Below, one piece after another: positions 17,653 to 26,503 of a DNA stretch of 64,000 bases; the stretch's first letter is position 1; every line of letters starts with the position of its first letter. Origin of the DNA: Legionella sp. PATHC035 (GTDB taxonomy: Bacteria; Pseudomonadota; Gammaproteobacteria; Legionellales; Legionellaceae); assembly GCF_026191115.1 (NCBI RefSeq), contig NZ_JAPHOT010000001.1, forward strand, positions 868,001 through 932,000, read 5' to 3'. The notes beneath the pieces were generated by a model. That model did no database searches and had not been told where the DNA came from. It worked only from the letters and a program-made list of their open reading frames with translations. Made by a program: the position numbers and the translations under genes.

Positions 17653-17850
17653 TACCTCACTCTTCTTTTCTCTCATCTCTTTAAATAAAATGATGTTCCA
17701 ATTTTCTTATGATAAGTAGCTGTTTCGATGTATAAAAATTTACGTTTGAATCCTAAAACCAGATGGTATATGATGGCGTTTTGTTGTTTCTGTATTTTTT
17801 GAAAACAGCGTTATTATCAACGGTAGCCATTGTTTCTCAGGAGGGTTATT

Positions 17851-18258
17851 CTGAGTACTTTTTTTAATGCAACACGCATCGCAGCCTACGCGATTTACGC
17901 TGAGCTCAAACTTTACCCTTATTATAATTTTGGCTTTCATCTCGATGCGATCACCAGTTTTTTTTGTCATATACTGCGAGCACTATATGATTTAAGTGCA
18001 TTTCTATTACGCGTGTTAATTACCCCATTTTATCTTTTGAATCCTTTTTCTTGGCCCAGTATACCAGGTCATACCTTGAATCTTATCGATGATTTGGTGG
18101 GTTTTGCGCTCAGTGCGGTCAGTATTACCCTTCACCCTGTTATTTTTGTTCTCCGTACCTTAAGTTCTATGATTCGAGGCTATGATGAAGGAACAGATTA
18201 CGATTGGGGTGGGGATAACGAAGAAGAGGATCTAGCAGCGGCAATGACCATTTGCTAG
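17851..18258 (+). CDS. Hypothetical membrane protein, probable CTG start
   Basis: A 135-residue protein with long hydrophobic stretches (ITSFFCHILRALYDLSAF, then LLRVLITPFYLLNPF, then LVGFALSAVSITLHPV) and an acidic tail (GGDNEEEDLAAA). Family unknown. A full AGGAGG ribosome site lies at 17839-17844, and the codon at the right distance (six bases) is CTG at 17851, giving a protein that starts MSTFFNATRIAAY. The in-frame TTG at 17830 precedes the ribosome site and would be unsupported; no ATG occurs near. ATT at 17848 is a less likely start. Confidence 0.6.
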   Translation: MSTFFNATRIAAYAIYAELKLYPYYNFGFHLDAITSFFCHILRALYDLSAFLLRVLITPFYLLNPFSWPSIPGHTLNLIDDLVGFALSAVSITLHPVIFVLRTLSSMIRGYDEGTDYDWGGDNEEEDLAAAMTIC

Positions 18259-18331
18259 AACTCATGCACAACATGATACTCATTTATGATGAGCATGCCC
18301 GAAAATTCATTGTAATCCTAAATAAAATAGC

Positions 18332-18347
18332 GCCCGCTTTTGCGGGC
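18332..18347 (-). terminator. Hairpin between convergent genes
   Basis: Perfect 6-base GC stem GCCCGC-TTTT-GCGGGC. On the minus strand it is followed by a T-rich run (CTATTTTATTT), placing it as the terminator of the lipase-like gene that ends at 18361. Confidence 0.65.
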
Positions 18348-18360
18348 ATACGTTCACAAG

Positions 18361-19140
18361 CTACTGCTGCACCACCTGTGCAAATGATCCTGTTTTGAGA
18401 AAGCTCATAATCAATTGTCTGGTTTTCGCATTATTCATAATAAATGTATGATTGGAGTTAACAATAATTGGATCCTTTTGTCCTTGTAAACGAGCTGATT
18501 CAGGAGGAACTTTCGCATCATAGCGCCCTGCTATAATTCCAATTTTAATGTTTGGCACGGGGACGCGATGTACATACGATGTTTGCTCAGAACTCAGTTC
18601 AGCCAGGGGTTTTATTGGGGAAGTAAACATAGGAAATATTTTGGAAGACAATTGTGCCAGTTTTGAGCCTTGATTTGGGGGAGCCAGCATGATGAGACAA
18701 CCGATTTGTTTTAATTGTTCTTGCGACCAAGTAGATAATGCCTGACGAGTAATAATTCCACCAAGACTATGCGTTATAAAACTAACCTTTACCCCTGGGT
18801 TTTTTTCTAATAAATTTTTAATAAATTGATTTAAAATAATTCCGTGCTCTTGAATACTGTATTTTGGAGATGGATAACTGTAGGAATAAACCTCATAGCC
18901 TTGTCTTTTCAAATAATTTTTCAATGGCCACATGCTAAGGGATGTGCGCATCAAACCATGAATTAGCACGATGATTTCCCGATTAGGTGCCGGTTTAACT
19001 TGTGCTGCCGAAGGCACTGCATGAAGGGGCTTGCTGGTATTGGGTAATGCATATGCTTGAACCATACCGATCATTCCAATGAGCATCATGAAAATGTATC
19101 GCACAAATAGGTTGTTTTTAAAAATGGTGGTGGTAGCCAT
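18361..19140 (-). CDS. Secreted alpha/beta-hydrolase, lipase-like
   Basis: A 259-residue alpha/beta-hydrolase of the triacylglycerol lipase/PGAP1-like group. An N-terminal hydrophobic segment (about residues 10-30, FVRYIFMMLIGMIGMVQAYA) looks like a signal peptide with cleavage after AYA. The oxyanion strand-loop is IVLIHGLMRT, and the nucleophile elbow is FITHSLGGIIT (S in HSLGG). An acidic residue (GRYDAKVP) and a histidine (NSNHTFIM) complete a plausible triad. GGGAA ribosome site upstream. Likely periplasmic or secreted ester hydrolase; natural lipid substrate unknown. Confidence 0.83.
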   Translation of the reverse strand: MATTTIFKNNLFVRYIFMMLIGMIGMVQAYALPNTSKPLHAVPSAAQVKPAPNREIIVLIHGLMRTSLSMWPLKNYLKRQGYEVYSYSYPSPKYSIQEHGIILNQFIKNLLEKNPGVKVSFITHSLGGIITRQALSTWSQEQLKQIGCLIMLAPPNQGSKLAQLSSKIFPMFTSPIKPLAELSSEQTSYVHRVPVPNIKIGIIAGRYDAKVPPESARLQGQKDPIIVNSNHTFIMNNAKTRQLIMSFLKTGSFAQVVQQ

Positions 19141-19434
19141 TATTTCCCTTTCTTTAATTTAATAGGGTTCTGCCCCAATTATCCCTTATGATTTTAAGTG
19201 AATTAATATAGCAGGTTCAAAAAACTTTCCAATTAGGATAAGTAAGTATTCATTTATAAATCAACTTCCTCGACGGATTATCCTTTTCCCCTGCTAATTT
19301 TGTGGATTTATTGTGCATATTATGGTACATGATAACAGTTCACTGTAACGTGAATAAATCATTTTAGAGTTCTAGGTGTATTAAAGAGTATCATTGTTCG
19401 ATTCAATTAAATCCAAACCGACGAGGAGTTTACT

Positions 19435-19830
19435 ATGTTGAAAAAAGTGATTGTAGCTACACTGTCTATTATCAATTTCTCTGTTTTTCTTCCTGCCTAT
19501 GCCAATGAAGATCTGAGCTGTAAAGTTGAGGTTGCTGTTGCTACCCCACCAGTGCAATTTGATCAAAATGTAGCATTTAATGTGACTAATGAATTCGGAC
19601 TCAGCAAATCACTTACCCTGCTCGGAGGCAAAGCACCTCAATTTATCGATAAACTACCTTGTTCTCCTGCGCCTGTAACCATCAGTGCCACCTTATACTC
19701 AACTCCAACTCATTCTTTGTTACATGGACCGATCATTGGTCAATGTGTTTTAAAAGCGGGACCAGTCATGTTAAATGGTTCAGATAACAGTGTTTCTGTA
19801 GTCTTTCCTTATGATTTTAATTGCAATTAA
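19435..19830 (+). CDS. Secreted hypothetical protein
   Basis: A 131-residue exported protein of unknown function. Signal peptide about residues 1-23 (ATLSIINFSVFLPAYA, cleavage after YA). The mature part is neutral, rich in Val, Pro and Thr, with four cysteines (LSCKVEV, LPCSPA, GQCVLK, FNCN at the C-terminus), likely two disulfides in a beta-rich fold. Ribosome site AGGAG before the ATG. No motif recognised. Confidence 0.68.
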   Translation: MLKKVIVATLSIINFSVFLPAYANEDLSCKVEVAVATPPVQFDQNVAFNVTNEFGLSKSLTLLGGKAPQFIDKLPCSPAPVTISATLYSTPTHSLLHGPIIGQCVLKAGPVMLNGSDNSVSVVFPYDFNCN

Positions 19831-19944
19831 GGTAGAGAATTTTCCTTCTCCCTTGTTCTCGTCATTCCGAAGAAAGAGAGAGCCCTATACTCGTGTCACG
19901 ATCAGCAGAGCTCTCTTTGGTTCGATGATTGATGGCAGCTGATG

Positions 19945-19984
19945 AGCCCTCACCCTACCCCTCTTCCACTAGTAGGAGAGGGGA
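19945..19984. repeat. Copy of the C-rich intergenic palindrome
   Basis: AGCCCTCACCCTACCCCTC followed by an imperfect partner GGAGAGGGGAC. Same family as the copies near 3524, 23684, 31003, 37674 and 58199. It lies between two convergent genes. Confidence 0.65.
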
Positions 19985-20011
19985 CTTTCATTTAGGGCAA
20001 GAGTTAAGAAT

Positions 20012-20647
20012 TTATAATGTGTCATCATCTCTCTTACAACGCATTCCCCAACGTGATCCTACACAAGTAAAAATAGCCCCTAAGAAAAAGAGCGTGAACA
20101 TAATAAATGCCCCTGAGGTCAAATTAGCGGGAGTCACATTAACCTCTACCACCGCTTCATTTTGACCATTTTTCATTGCAGAAGAAATTTTGGTAGTACC
20201 CATCGGAGTTGAAATTTGATTTACTGTAACTGGAACTGCGACGACAGTACGGGAGATAGAATTGGTATAGGTTGCTACGGATTGGCTTAAAAGTCCTATC
20301 AATACAGCACCTAAAATTAATGCCATAACCCAGGTAATAAAGCCATAAATCATTCCCAAATTACGTTCAGGACAATACAAGCGGCCCAAATAACCAGCAG
20401 TATATCCGGCAACAAGCGAAGAAATAACAACACCTATGATAATTCCCAACATTCCGCCAACGACGACTATAACTGAGCCATTACTCATAGTTTTAAAGGC
20501 ACTTAGTCCTATAGCAATTCCGAAGAGATTCAATAAAAAACTGAGACCTAATGCAGTTAATGCGCCAGCAACAACTGCTGTCCAAGAAATGCGTTTATTA
20601 GGGTGTATGTGGCAATGTTCTCGAACCGATGAATTTTCACTTACCAT
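20012..20647 (-). CDS. Hypothetical four-helix membrane protein
   Basis: A 211-residue inner-membrane protein. After a polar N-terminus with HCHIHPNKRISW come hydrophobic segments at roughly residues 25-50, 63-88, 105-125 and 178-197, glycine-rich in the style of small TM25-like envelope proteins. The loop between helices 3 and 4 (about 55 residues, Val/Thr/Asn rich) probably faces the periplasm. It ends with basic GMRCKRDDD. Function unknown; no catalytic motif. Transcribed alone from a start with AAGGAGA upstream. Confidence 0.68.
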   Translation of the reverse strand: MVSENSSVREHCHIHPNKRISWTAVVAGALTALGLSFLLNLFGIAIGLSAFKTMSNGSVIVVVGGMLGIIIGVVISSLVAGYTAGYLGRLYCPERNLGMIYGFITWVMALILGAVLIGLLSQSVATYTNSISRTVVAVPVTVNQISTPMGTTKISSAMKNGQNEAVVEVNVTPANLTSGAFIMFTLFFLGAIFTCVGSRWGMRCKRDDDTL

Positions 20648-20882
20648 TTGAATCTCCTTATTTCATGATGAATATGCGGTTGGGGGAATTATATTTGAAG
20701 TTTGCTCTTTCGGCTGTTGCTTCAACTTATATGAATTTTATAGGCTCAGTTTGCATTTCTACCCTCTTGACCAAACGGAACCCTAGTACGGGTAATTATT
20801 TTTACTAAAAAATTAACCCATATATTTATATTTTTCAAGAGCATACCCTCTCTGCTTGAGAGAGGTAAGCGCTTAACCTCAT

Positions 20883-21737
20883 CTACCGCTCGGCGATTTG
20901 ATCTATATTTCGGGCAATATTTTTTGCGATAGCGCTTAAGGGTAAATCGTTATCTTCCTTACCAAAAGGTTCTTCCAAGTCCTCCGATAAAATTTCCAAA
21001 CCCAATAAAATATATACAATCATCACCATCATCGGGATAATCATAAATCCGAATGTATCTACCCAACCAAAGGGGAACATAATCGCATAAAAAAGTAATG
21101 CTTGTTTTACAAAAAAGGCAAAGGCAGGCGGGACATGGGTATTTGCGATTCGTTCACAGCCCCCAGCCATATCAATCAAATTGGCCAAATGATTGTCCAA
21201 AACCAGATATTGTTCCAGTGTTAATTTATTTTCTTGGCGTAGCTGATTCAACATACGATACATTTTTTTAGTGACTAATAGGACCGGTTGCTTTCCCTCA
21301 AATTCATGAATGCACAAAGAAAGCAACTCGGTTTGAACCTCACTACTGTCTTTTCGTAAATGGGCTTTAATAATAGCCGGTAATTTTTTCAACAACTCAT
21401 AAAACTCAGGATATTCCTGCAAACCCAGATAAGTATCGAATTTTAGACCTAAATTTCGACAATTATTTACAATTGAACCCCATAAAACTCTTCCCTCCCA
21501 CCACCGTGAATAACTGGTGTTCACTCGAAAACCAATGACTATAGTCAGGATGAAGCTAAAAATCAGATGAAATTGGCCTAAATTATAACGAGTGGCATTT
21601 TCAAAAAAATAAGCAATTATTACCGCATAGATAACGATAATGATGGTTATGGGTAATAATTTTCGAAAAACTTTTTCGTTATAAAACAAGAAAAGATGAG
21701 GAATCCAGGTTAAAAGATTATATGTTCTCAGTTTCAT
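20883..21737 (-). CDS. Bestrophin-like (UPF0187) channel protein
   Basis: Integral membrane protein of about 284 residues of the bacterial bestrophin family, which form pentameric anion or cation channels. The family signature is visible as FRVNTSYSRWWEGRVLWGSIVNNCRN, as separate pieces NTSYSRWWEGR and GSIVNNCRN. Hydrophobic segments flank it (LLPITIIIVIYAVIIAYFF and the pair near residues 210-245). ATG at 21737 has a GGGAAG ribosome site five bases upstream; an ATG at 21809 would add 24 residues but lacks one. Divergent from legS2. Confidence 0.82.
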   Translation of the reverse strand: MKLRTYNLLTWIPHLFLFYNEKVFRKLLPITIIIVIYAVIIAYFFENATRYNLGQFHLIFSFILTIVIGFRVNTSYSRWWEGRVLWGSIVNNCRNLGLKFDTYLGLQEYPEFYELLKKLPAIIKAHLRKDSSEVQTELLSLCIHEFEGKQPVLLVTKKMYRMLNQLRQENKLTLEQYLVLDNHLANLIDMAGGCERIANTHVPPAFAFFVKQALLFYAIMFPFGWVDTFGFMIIPMMVMIVYILLGLEILSEDLEEPFGKEDNDLPLSAIAKNIARNIDQIAER

Positions 21738-21865
21738 CAATGCTTCCCTACCTAAAAAATACAGTGTAACGTGACTGTTATCTCGAAGCAAAGTCTTAGA
21801 TCGTGACATGAATTATTAAAAGAGTTTAATATGCTCATCCGATTTAAATAAAAGGATGTATCATT

Positions 21866-23659
21866 ATGTTGACTTATATTACTCAACTCTTAAGCAGTGG
21901 GCTTGAAGGATTTGATGAAACGTTTAAAGACACTCCAGCCCATCAGATCGTTTTTGCTACCGCAGCGCTTTTTCTTCTCTGGCAACACTACCCCGCAATA
22001 GCTCAAGCTTATCGTTCCCGAAATAATACAACTTACAAACAAAGTGTGATTGATGTCGCCTATAGTTTGGGGAAAAATTTACCTCAAGTAAAAGCCTATC
22101 TCGATAAAGAATTGAACAAGGACCTCCAAAGCACCAAAGACAAATTAAAGGAATTACGCGCTCAGATGTCGCTACAAGATAAAATTCCTGAAGAAAGCAC
22201 TTCGCCAGGCCTCATTTTAAAAGAATTTGGCATCAACCCCGAGGAATGTCTTTTTAATTTTGCAGGCGTAACAGATAACGATACAGCACGACAATTTACG
22301 GTCCAACAGGGAGATGGTCAGGATTCAGGTGCACTTTATGCAGTTCATCCTAAAGAACTTAAAGAATTACTCAAGGAAGTATATGACAAAACTGCTTTAA
22401 CCAATCCATTGCATGACAAATGGCCTCGCATTATTGCCATGCAGGCTGAAATTATCCGCTGGTGCCAGGATTTATTTGGTGGTTCTAAAGAGGGTTATGG
22501 GCTCATTACTCATGGCGGTTCGACAAGCATTATTGAAGCAATGGCTGCTTATGTCATTCACGCCAGAGCCAAGGGAGTGAAACAACCTGAGATCGTAGTA
22601 CCTGAAACCGCCCATGCCGCTTTTAAAAAAGCAGCCGATTTGACCGGAGCCCGACTCATTACAGTTCCAGTCGATCCTAAAACCGGCGCAGTTACCGCAA
22701 ATGAAATGAGAAAATACATTTCCAGCAATACGGCCGTACTAGTTGGCTCAGCACCATCCTTTATGAATGGAATTAATGATCCTATCGAAGAATTAGGACA
22801 ATTAGCTCAAGAAAAAGGGGTTCCATTCCACGTCGATGCGTGCTTAGGCGGATTTTTAACTGCATTTCTAGATACTTCAAAAAAGCCTATGGATTTTCGC
22901 GTTAAAGGGGTAACCTCCATTTCAGCAGACTTGCATAAGTATGGTTGCTGTCCGAAAGGAACCTCTGTATGTCTATTTAGCGAAGACTCTCCAGCTTTAT
23001 CCGTATACGCTGCCTTGAACTGGTCTGGCGGGCTTTATACTACTCCGGGTATTTTAGATGGCTCAACCAGTGGTGCCCGCGTTGCAGAAATATATGCCAC
23101 ATTGTCCTACTACGGCCGTCAAAAGTATCAGGAAATTTCTGAAAATATTGTAGCCCTGCGCCAACGACTGCAAAATAAAATTGAAGAATTATACACACCT
23201 AATGAATTAGGAATGCGAGACGTCACTATTTTTGGAAATCCTCAATGGTCCATATTGGGTTTCCGTAGTGATACATTAAATCCCCATTTTATTGCAGATG
23301 AGTTAGAAAAGCGGGGTTGGAAACTTAATCTATTACAAAAACCCGATGGTTTTCATTTATGTTTAACCCATGTGCATACATTGGTTGAGCACTTTGAGGA
23401 GAAATTTATTAGCGATCTTGGTGAGGCCATAACTGCGGTAAAACAATATCCTGCTGACAAAAAACCTACCGGAAATGTTAAAGTTTATGGCACCATCGGA
23501 ATGCTACCCACCGCCGTACAAGAAATGGTATGCAGGCAATATCAAAGAGCTCGCCTTTATTATGAAGCGACTTGTACTAAATTAGGATTTTTTGCCTCCA
23601 GCAGTAAACAAGAAATTAAAGAGGATGGGCAGGAAGTTAAGAACGAGCTCGTTTTATAA
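21866..23659 (+). CDS. legS2: Sphingosine-1-phosphate lyase, LegS2-like effector
   Basis: PLP-dependent lyase of 597 residues that splits sphingosine-1-phosphate into hexadecenal and phosphoethanolamine. In L. pneumophila the homologue LegS2 is a Dot/Icm effector that alters host sphingolipid and autophagy. Seen here: a short hydrophobic segment near residues 28-40 as in the eukaryotic enzyme, [11 protein letters not shown] for cofactor phosphate binding, HVDACLGGF with the PLP-pyridine aspartate, and SADLHKYG with the Schiff-base lysine K358. Length and motif spacing fit LegS2. AAGGATG ribosome site upstream. The gene was probably taken from a eukaryote. Confidence 0.92.
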   Translation: MLTYITQLLSSGLEGFDETFKDTPAHQIVFATAALFLLWQHYPAIAQAYRSRNNTTYKQSVIDVAYSLGKNLPQVKAYLDKELNKDLQSTKDKLKELRAQMSLQDKIPEESTSPGLILKEFGINPEECLFNFAGVTDNDTARQFTVQQGDGQDSGALYAVHPKELKELLKEVYDKTALTNPLHDKWPRIIAMQAEIIRWCQDLFGGSKEGYGLITHGGSTSIIEAMAAYVIHARAKGVKQPEIVVPETAHAAFKKAADLTGARLITVPVDPKTGAVTANEMRKYISSNTAVLVGSAPSFMNGINDPIEELGQLAQEKGVPFHVDACLGGFLTAFLDTSKKPMDFRVKGVTSISADLHKYGCCPKGTSVCLFSEDSPALSVYAALNWSGGLYTTPGILDGSTSGARVAEIYATLSYYGRQKYQEISENIVALRQRLQNKIEELYTPNELGMRDVTIFGNPQWSILGFRSDTLNPHFIADELEKRGWKLNLLQKPDGFHLCLTHVHTLVEHFEEKFISDLGEAITAVKQYPADKKPTGNVKVYGTIGMLPTAVQEMVCRQYQRARLYYEATCTKLGFFASSSKQEIKEDGQEVKNELVL

Positions 23660-23683
23660 TTAGTGTTTGGGATAAATGGAGGA

Positions 23684-23787
23684 GTCCCTCATCCGCCCTA
23701 GCGGGCACCTTCTCCCCTATGGGGAGAAAGGATTCAAAAATAGTTTCCCCTCTCCCAGCGATGGGAGAGGGGCTATGGGTGAGGGTT
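23684..23787. repeat. Compound copy of C-rich intergenic palindrome
   Basis: Contains GTCCCTCATCCGCCCTAG, an inner hairpin CTTCTCCCC-TAT-GGGGAGAAAG, and a mirror half CCCTCTCCC then GGGAGAGGGGC followed by GGGTGAGGG. The outer halves are inverted, so the 104-base region can fold as one long structure. It lies between convergent legS2 and the GDSL lipase gene. Confidence 0.72.
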
Positions 23788-23790
23788 ATC

Positions 23791-24891
23791 TTATGCCCAT
23801 TGTCTGATTTGATTTTCCACTTCCAACGATAATGCTCGGTGAGCCATATCAGTAGGATGAACTGAATCAGCAAAAAGATAATTGTTTGAGGTTTGCTGAC
23901 ATAAAATAGCCAATGGAGCAGTACAAACTGGATCAGTAACATTCTGAAATAAGAAAGATACACCACTTACGACTGTTGGCTCCCCTGCTTCTGCATTCAG
24001 GATTAGATTATCCAAAGCCATATAAGTATCAAAATATAAAATCTTGACTTCATGACGCTTATAACGCTTCACAATTGCACCGAGCTTTTGATTTAACAGT
24101 GAATCAAACATATAGCTGAGATTTTTTATATTTCCAGGAAGCGATGGATCCCCTATGGTTACGGCCAGTCGAGTGATAAATGGGGTCACACCGATGTTAG
24201 GCAAAGATAGGACTACAATTCTCTTTGCGCCCCTTGCGGCAAGTGCTTCAACCTGTTGGACAATCTGGGTTGTGGTCACGTCGATCAACTGCATAAACGC
24301 AATTGGATTCAGTTGTGACGAAATACCAAAAAGCATGTCATTTGCGCCGGACCAAATGAAGTACATTGCTTTGGGATCCAGTACTTTTGGTGCAGTAGAT
24401 AAATAATTTTGAACTTGTCGTTGAACGGATGGCGCCCAATAAAAATTAATGCCAGGCTCCGCTACAGTTCTAGCTCCGCCACACGCATAATTAAACCCAT
24501 TAAGCGGCACGACTGGTGGTGCTGGAGGACGGGTTGGATCAACATAGATAGGCGTTGTATTGTTGGTCATCTTATCATCAGCTGATGGGAATAAGGTGCC
24601 AGGAGGAAGAAGAGGAACACCTAAGATATCATGCGCAATATACTGAGACCAGGTATAGCCATCAAAGGTTGTGAAGGTAGGCGCTTTATCAGGAATCCCA
24701 TTTATAAGTGTAAACGTATTATTGAAGCCACTGTCCGTTAAACTATCACCAAAAAACACCATTTGGCTAATTTCACTGAATGGAACTGCCTGCGCGATAT
24801 TGGGTAAAGTACAGCATAACGAAAACATACCAACCAATATCATCAATTGCGTTTTGGCATGTAATATCATTTTTCTAATTTTGGCTAACAT
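23791..24891 (-). CDS. Secreted GDSL-family (lyso)phospholipase/acyltransferase
   Basis: A 366-residue GDSL hydrolase of the PlaA/PlaC/PlaD type found in Legionella. Signal peptide ends near residue 35 (LCCTLPNIAQA). Block I is MVFFGDSLTDSGF with the nucleophile serine; block III is IWSGANDMLF with the oxyanion Asn; block V is DSVHPTDMAH with the catalytic Asp and His. Relatives act as lysophospholipase A or glycerophospholipid:cholesterol acyltransferase and leave the cell through type II secretion. It starts 22 bases after the FadL-like gene, so the two form an operon that could free and then import fatty acids. Which Pla paralogue it matches is undecided. Confidence 0.86.
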   Translation of the reverse strand: MLAKIRKMILHAKTQLMILVGMFSLCCTLPNIAQAVPFSEISQMVFFGDSLTDSGFNNTFTLINGIPDKAPTFTTFDGYTWSQYIAHDILGVPLLPPGTLFPSADDKMTNNTTPIYVDPTRPPAPPVVPLNGFNYACGGARTVAEPGINFYWAPSVQRQVQNYLSTAPKVLDPKAMYFIWSGANDMLFGISSQLNPIAFMQLIDVTTTQIVQQVEALAARGAKRIVVLSLPNIGVTPFITRLAVTIGDPSLPGNIKNLSYMFDSLLNQKLGAIVKRYKRHEVKILYFDTYMALDNLILNAEAGEPTVVSGVSFLFQNVTDPVCTAPLAILCQQTSNNYLFADSVHPTDMAHRALSLEVENQIRQWA

Positions 24892-24913
24892 TAAATTATC
24901 TCCTTATATGGCC

Positions 24914-26302
24914 TTAGCAACTGTAACGTAGTCCCAGTGATACAATATTATTGGTTCCTTTATAATCAGCACTAACCTGATTAATTTCTAATGGTGCGAC
25001 CAAGCCAGGAACACCTTCATTAACCTGAGTGATGTTCACAGATTGCTTATGAATAAAAATGTGCGAATAGGCTCCATCTATGGAGAAATGGTCGTTTACC
25101 AAATAACTCAATCCAAAGTTTAACCAATATTGATCGGAGTCAGGAATGAGCGGCGTACGGTTTTGAGAATCTATCGGCGACTGATCCCATGCAAATCCGC
25201 CACGTAGTGTCAAAGCAGAGTTGTAACGATAATCAGCACCTAACGATCCGAAAAAGGTATTGTGCCATTTCATTGGAACAACATAAACAGTCTCAAAAGC
25301 ATCTGGGGTTGAAACAACAATATCACCCAAATAATCCCAGAAGTTCACTTGTGCTGTTGCTTTCAGCGTCCACTCATTGATATCACGAGCAAGACCAATG
25401 GTTAATACACCAGGAGTTCTCAGCGTATTGCTCACAGAGGTTTCATTATTAAACAAAAAAGTCGTTGCAGGCGAAGGAACTATATCACCAATAATCGTAT
25501 ATTGTTCGCCATGACCACTCAGTCTGGTAGAAATTTCTGAACGATAGCTCAATCCGATACGAGTAAATTGGTCCATCTGATATAAGGCACCCACGGTATA
25601 GCCATAACCCCAGCCATCACTCTTTAAATGAGTTGGTTCTGTGGCTGCAATTAACGCATCAATGGGAGGAACTCCAGTGTTAATTCCATCAAAGTGAGAA
25701 AAAATTGTTTTTAAATACTGAGCTTGAAAACCAGCGCCCACAGACAGTTTTTCATTAAGTTGGTAGGACAGAGAAGGATTAATATCAACAGAGTTAATCT
25801 CGGTCTTGACCGATGCATAGCGTAAAACGGAGTCTTCCGAATATTTGTTATAGAGGTAGAATGGTTCAACAACTGCTAAACCCAAGGTTAACTTATCCAT
25901 AGGAGTTCGCCAACCAACATAACCTTGAGGAATAAACACCGCATTACTGATGTTATGCTCTGATGCATCCCCTTGTACGCGACCAACAATGCTTGATGGT
26001 GGCGTGCCCGGGACATTAAACGTATGAGTAGCTGCTCCATCATACATGCTAATTTCAGGAATAAATTCGCTCGCTCCAACATATATCTGGTTTTTCTGTA
26101 ATGTAGATAATGTTGCAGGGTTGTTAAATAATGCAGAAACATCATTATTAGCCGCAGCAGAACCGGCCATTGCCGAACCTTGCAGGCTGGGGCTAGTCTC
26201 ATTTAACTGAAAGCCACCTGCAAATACCGGCAAGCCAACAAAAAATTGACCCATTACAAGAGCAACCGCAAATTCCTTATTTAATAAACGTGAATTACTC
26301 AC
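24914..26302 (-). CDS. FadL/OmpP1-type outer-membrane transporter
   Basis: A 462-residue outer-membrane barrel of the FadL family for uptake of long-chain fatty acids or other hydrophobics. Signal peptide ends near residue 28 (VGLPVFAGG). The mature N-terminus GGFQLNETSPSLQGSAMAGS and NDVSALFNNPATLS is the family's hatch domain with the conserved NPA. The rest is a run of alternating amphipathic strands ending in NNIVSLGLRYSC; the last residue is Cys where Phe is usual for barrel insertion. First gene of an operon with the GDSL lipase. Confidence 0.88.
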   Translation of the reverse strand: MSNSRLLNKEFAVALVMGQFFVGLPVFAGGFQLNETSPSLQGSAMAGSAAANNDVSALFNNPATLSTLQKNQIYVGASEFIPEISMYDGAATHTFNVPGTPPSSIVGRVQGDASEHNISNAVFIPQGYVGWRTPMDKLTLGLAVVEPFYLYNKYSEDSVLRYASVKTEINSVDINPSLSYQLNEKLSVGAGFQAQYLKTIFSHFDGINTGVPPIDALIAATEPTHLKSDGWGYGYTVGALYQMDQFTRIGLSYRSEISTRLSGHGEQYTIIGDIVPSPATTFLFNNETSVSNTLRTPGVLTIGLARDINEWTLKATAQVNFWDYLGDIVVSTPDAFETVYVVPMKWHNTFFGSLGADYRYNSALTLRGGFAWDQSPIDSQNRTPLIPDSDQYWLNFGLSYLVNDHFSIDGAYSHIFIHKQSVNITQVNEGVPGLVAPLEINQVSADYKGTNNIVSLGLRYSC

Positions 26303-26441
26303 CTTAGACTCCTTTCTTCATTTCAGTGCGCTTCGTTTTTAAAACTCAGCAATTACCTTGTCAGATTTATGCAAAAAGTTCAAATTTATTTTTATTTTTC
26401 TTGAGCAGTTTTTTGTGGTAAGGGGCATCAATAACCCTGGA

Positions 26442-26470
26442 TTGCTCACTGTCTTTAGTCCGGTTACTAT
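26442..26470 (+). promoter_or_regulatory. Candidate promoter for acyl-CoA dehydrogenase
   Basis: TTGCTC (26442-26447) and TACTAT (26465-26470) are spaced by 17 bases and lie 34 bases before the ATG at 26504. Moderate match to sigma-70 consensus; inferred. Confidence 0.4.
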
Positions 26471-26503
26471 AGATAGAATGTAACAATCTAAAGGACTGGA
26501 TTG

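Noticed and set aside
19929..20165. Plus-strand 78-codon open frame
   Set aside because: Overlaps a palindrome copy and runs antisense through the C-terminus of a well-formed membrane protein gene; no ribosome site.
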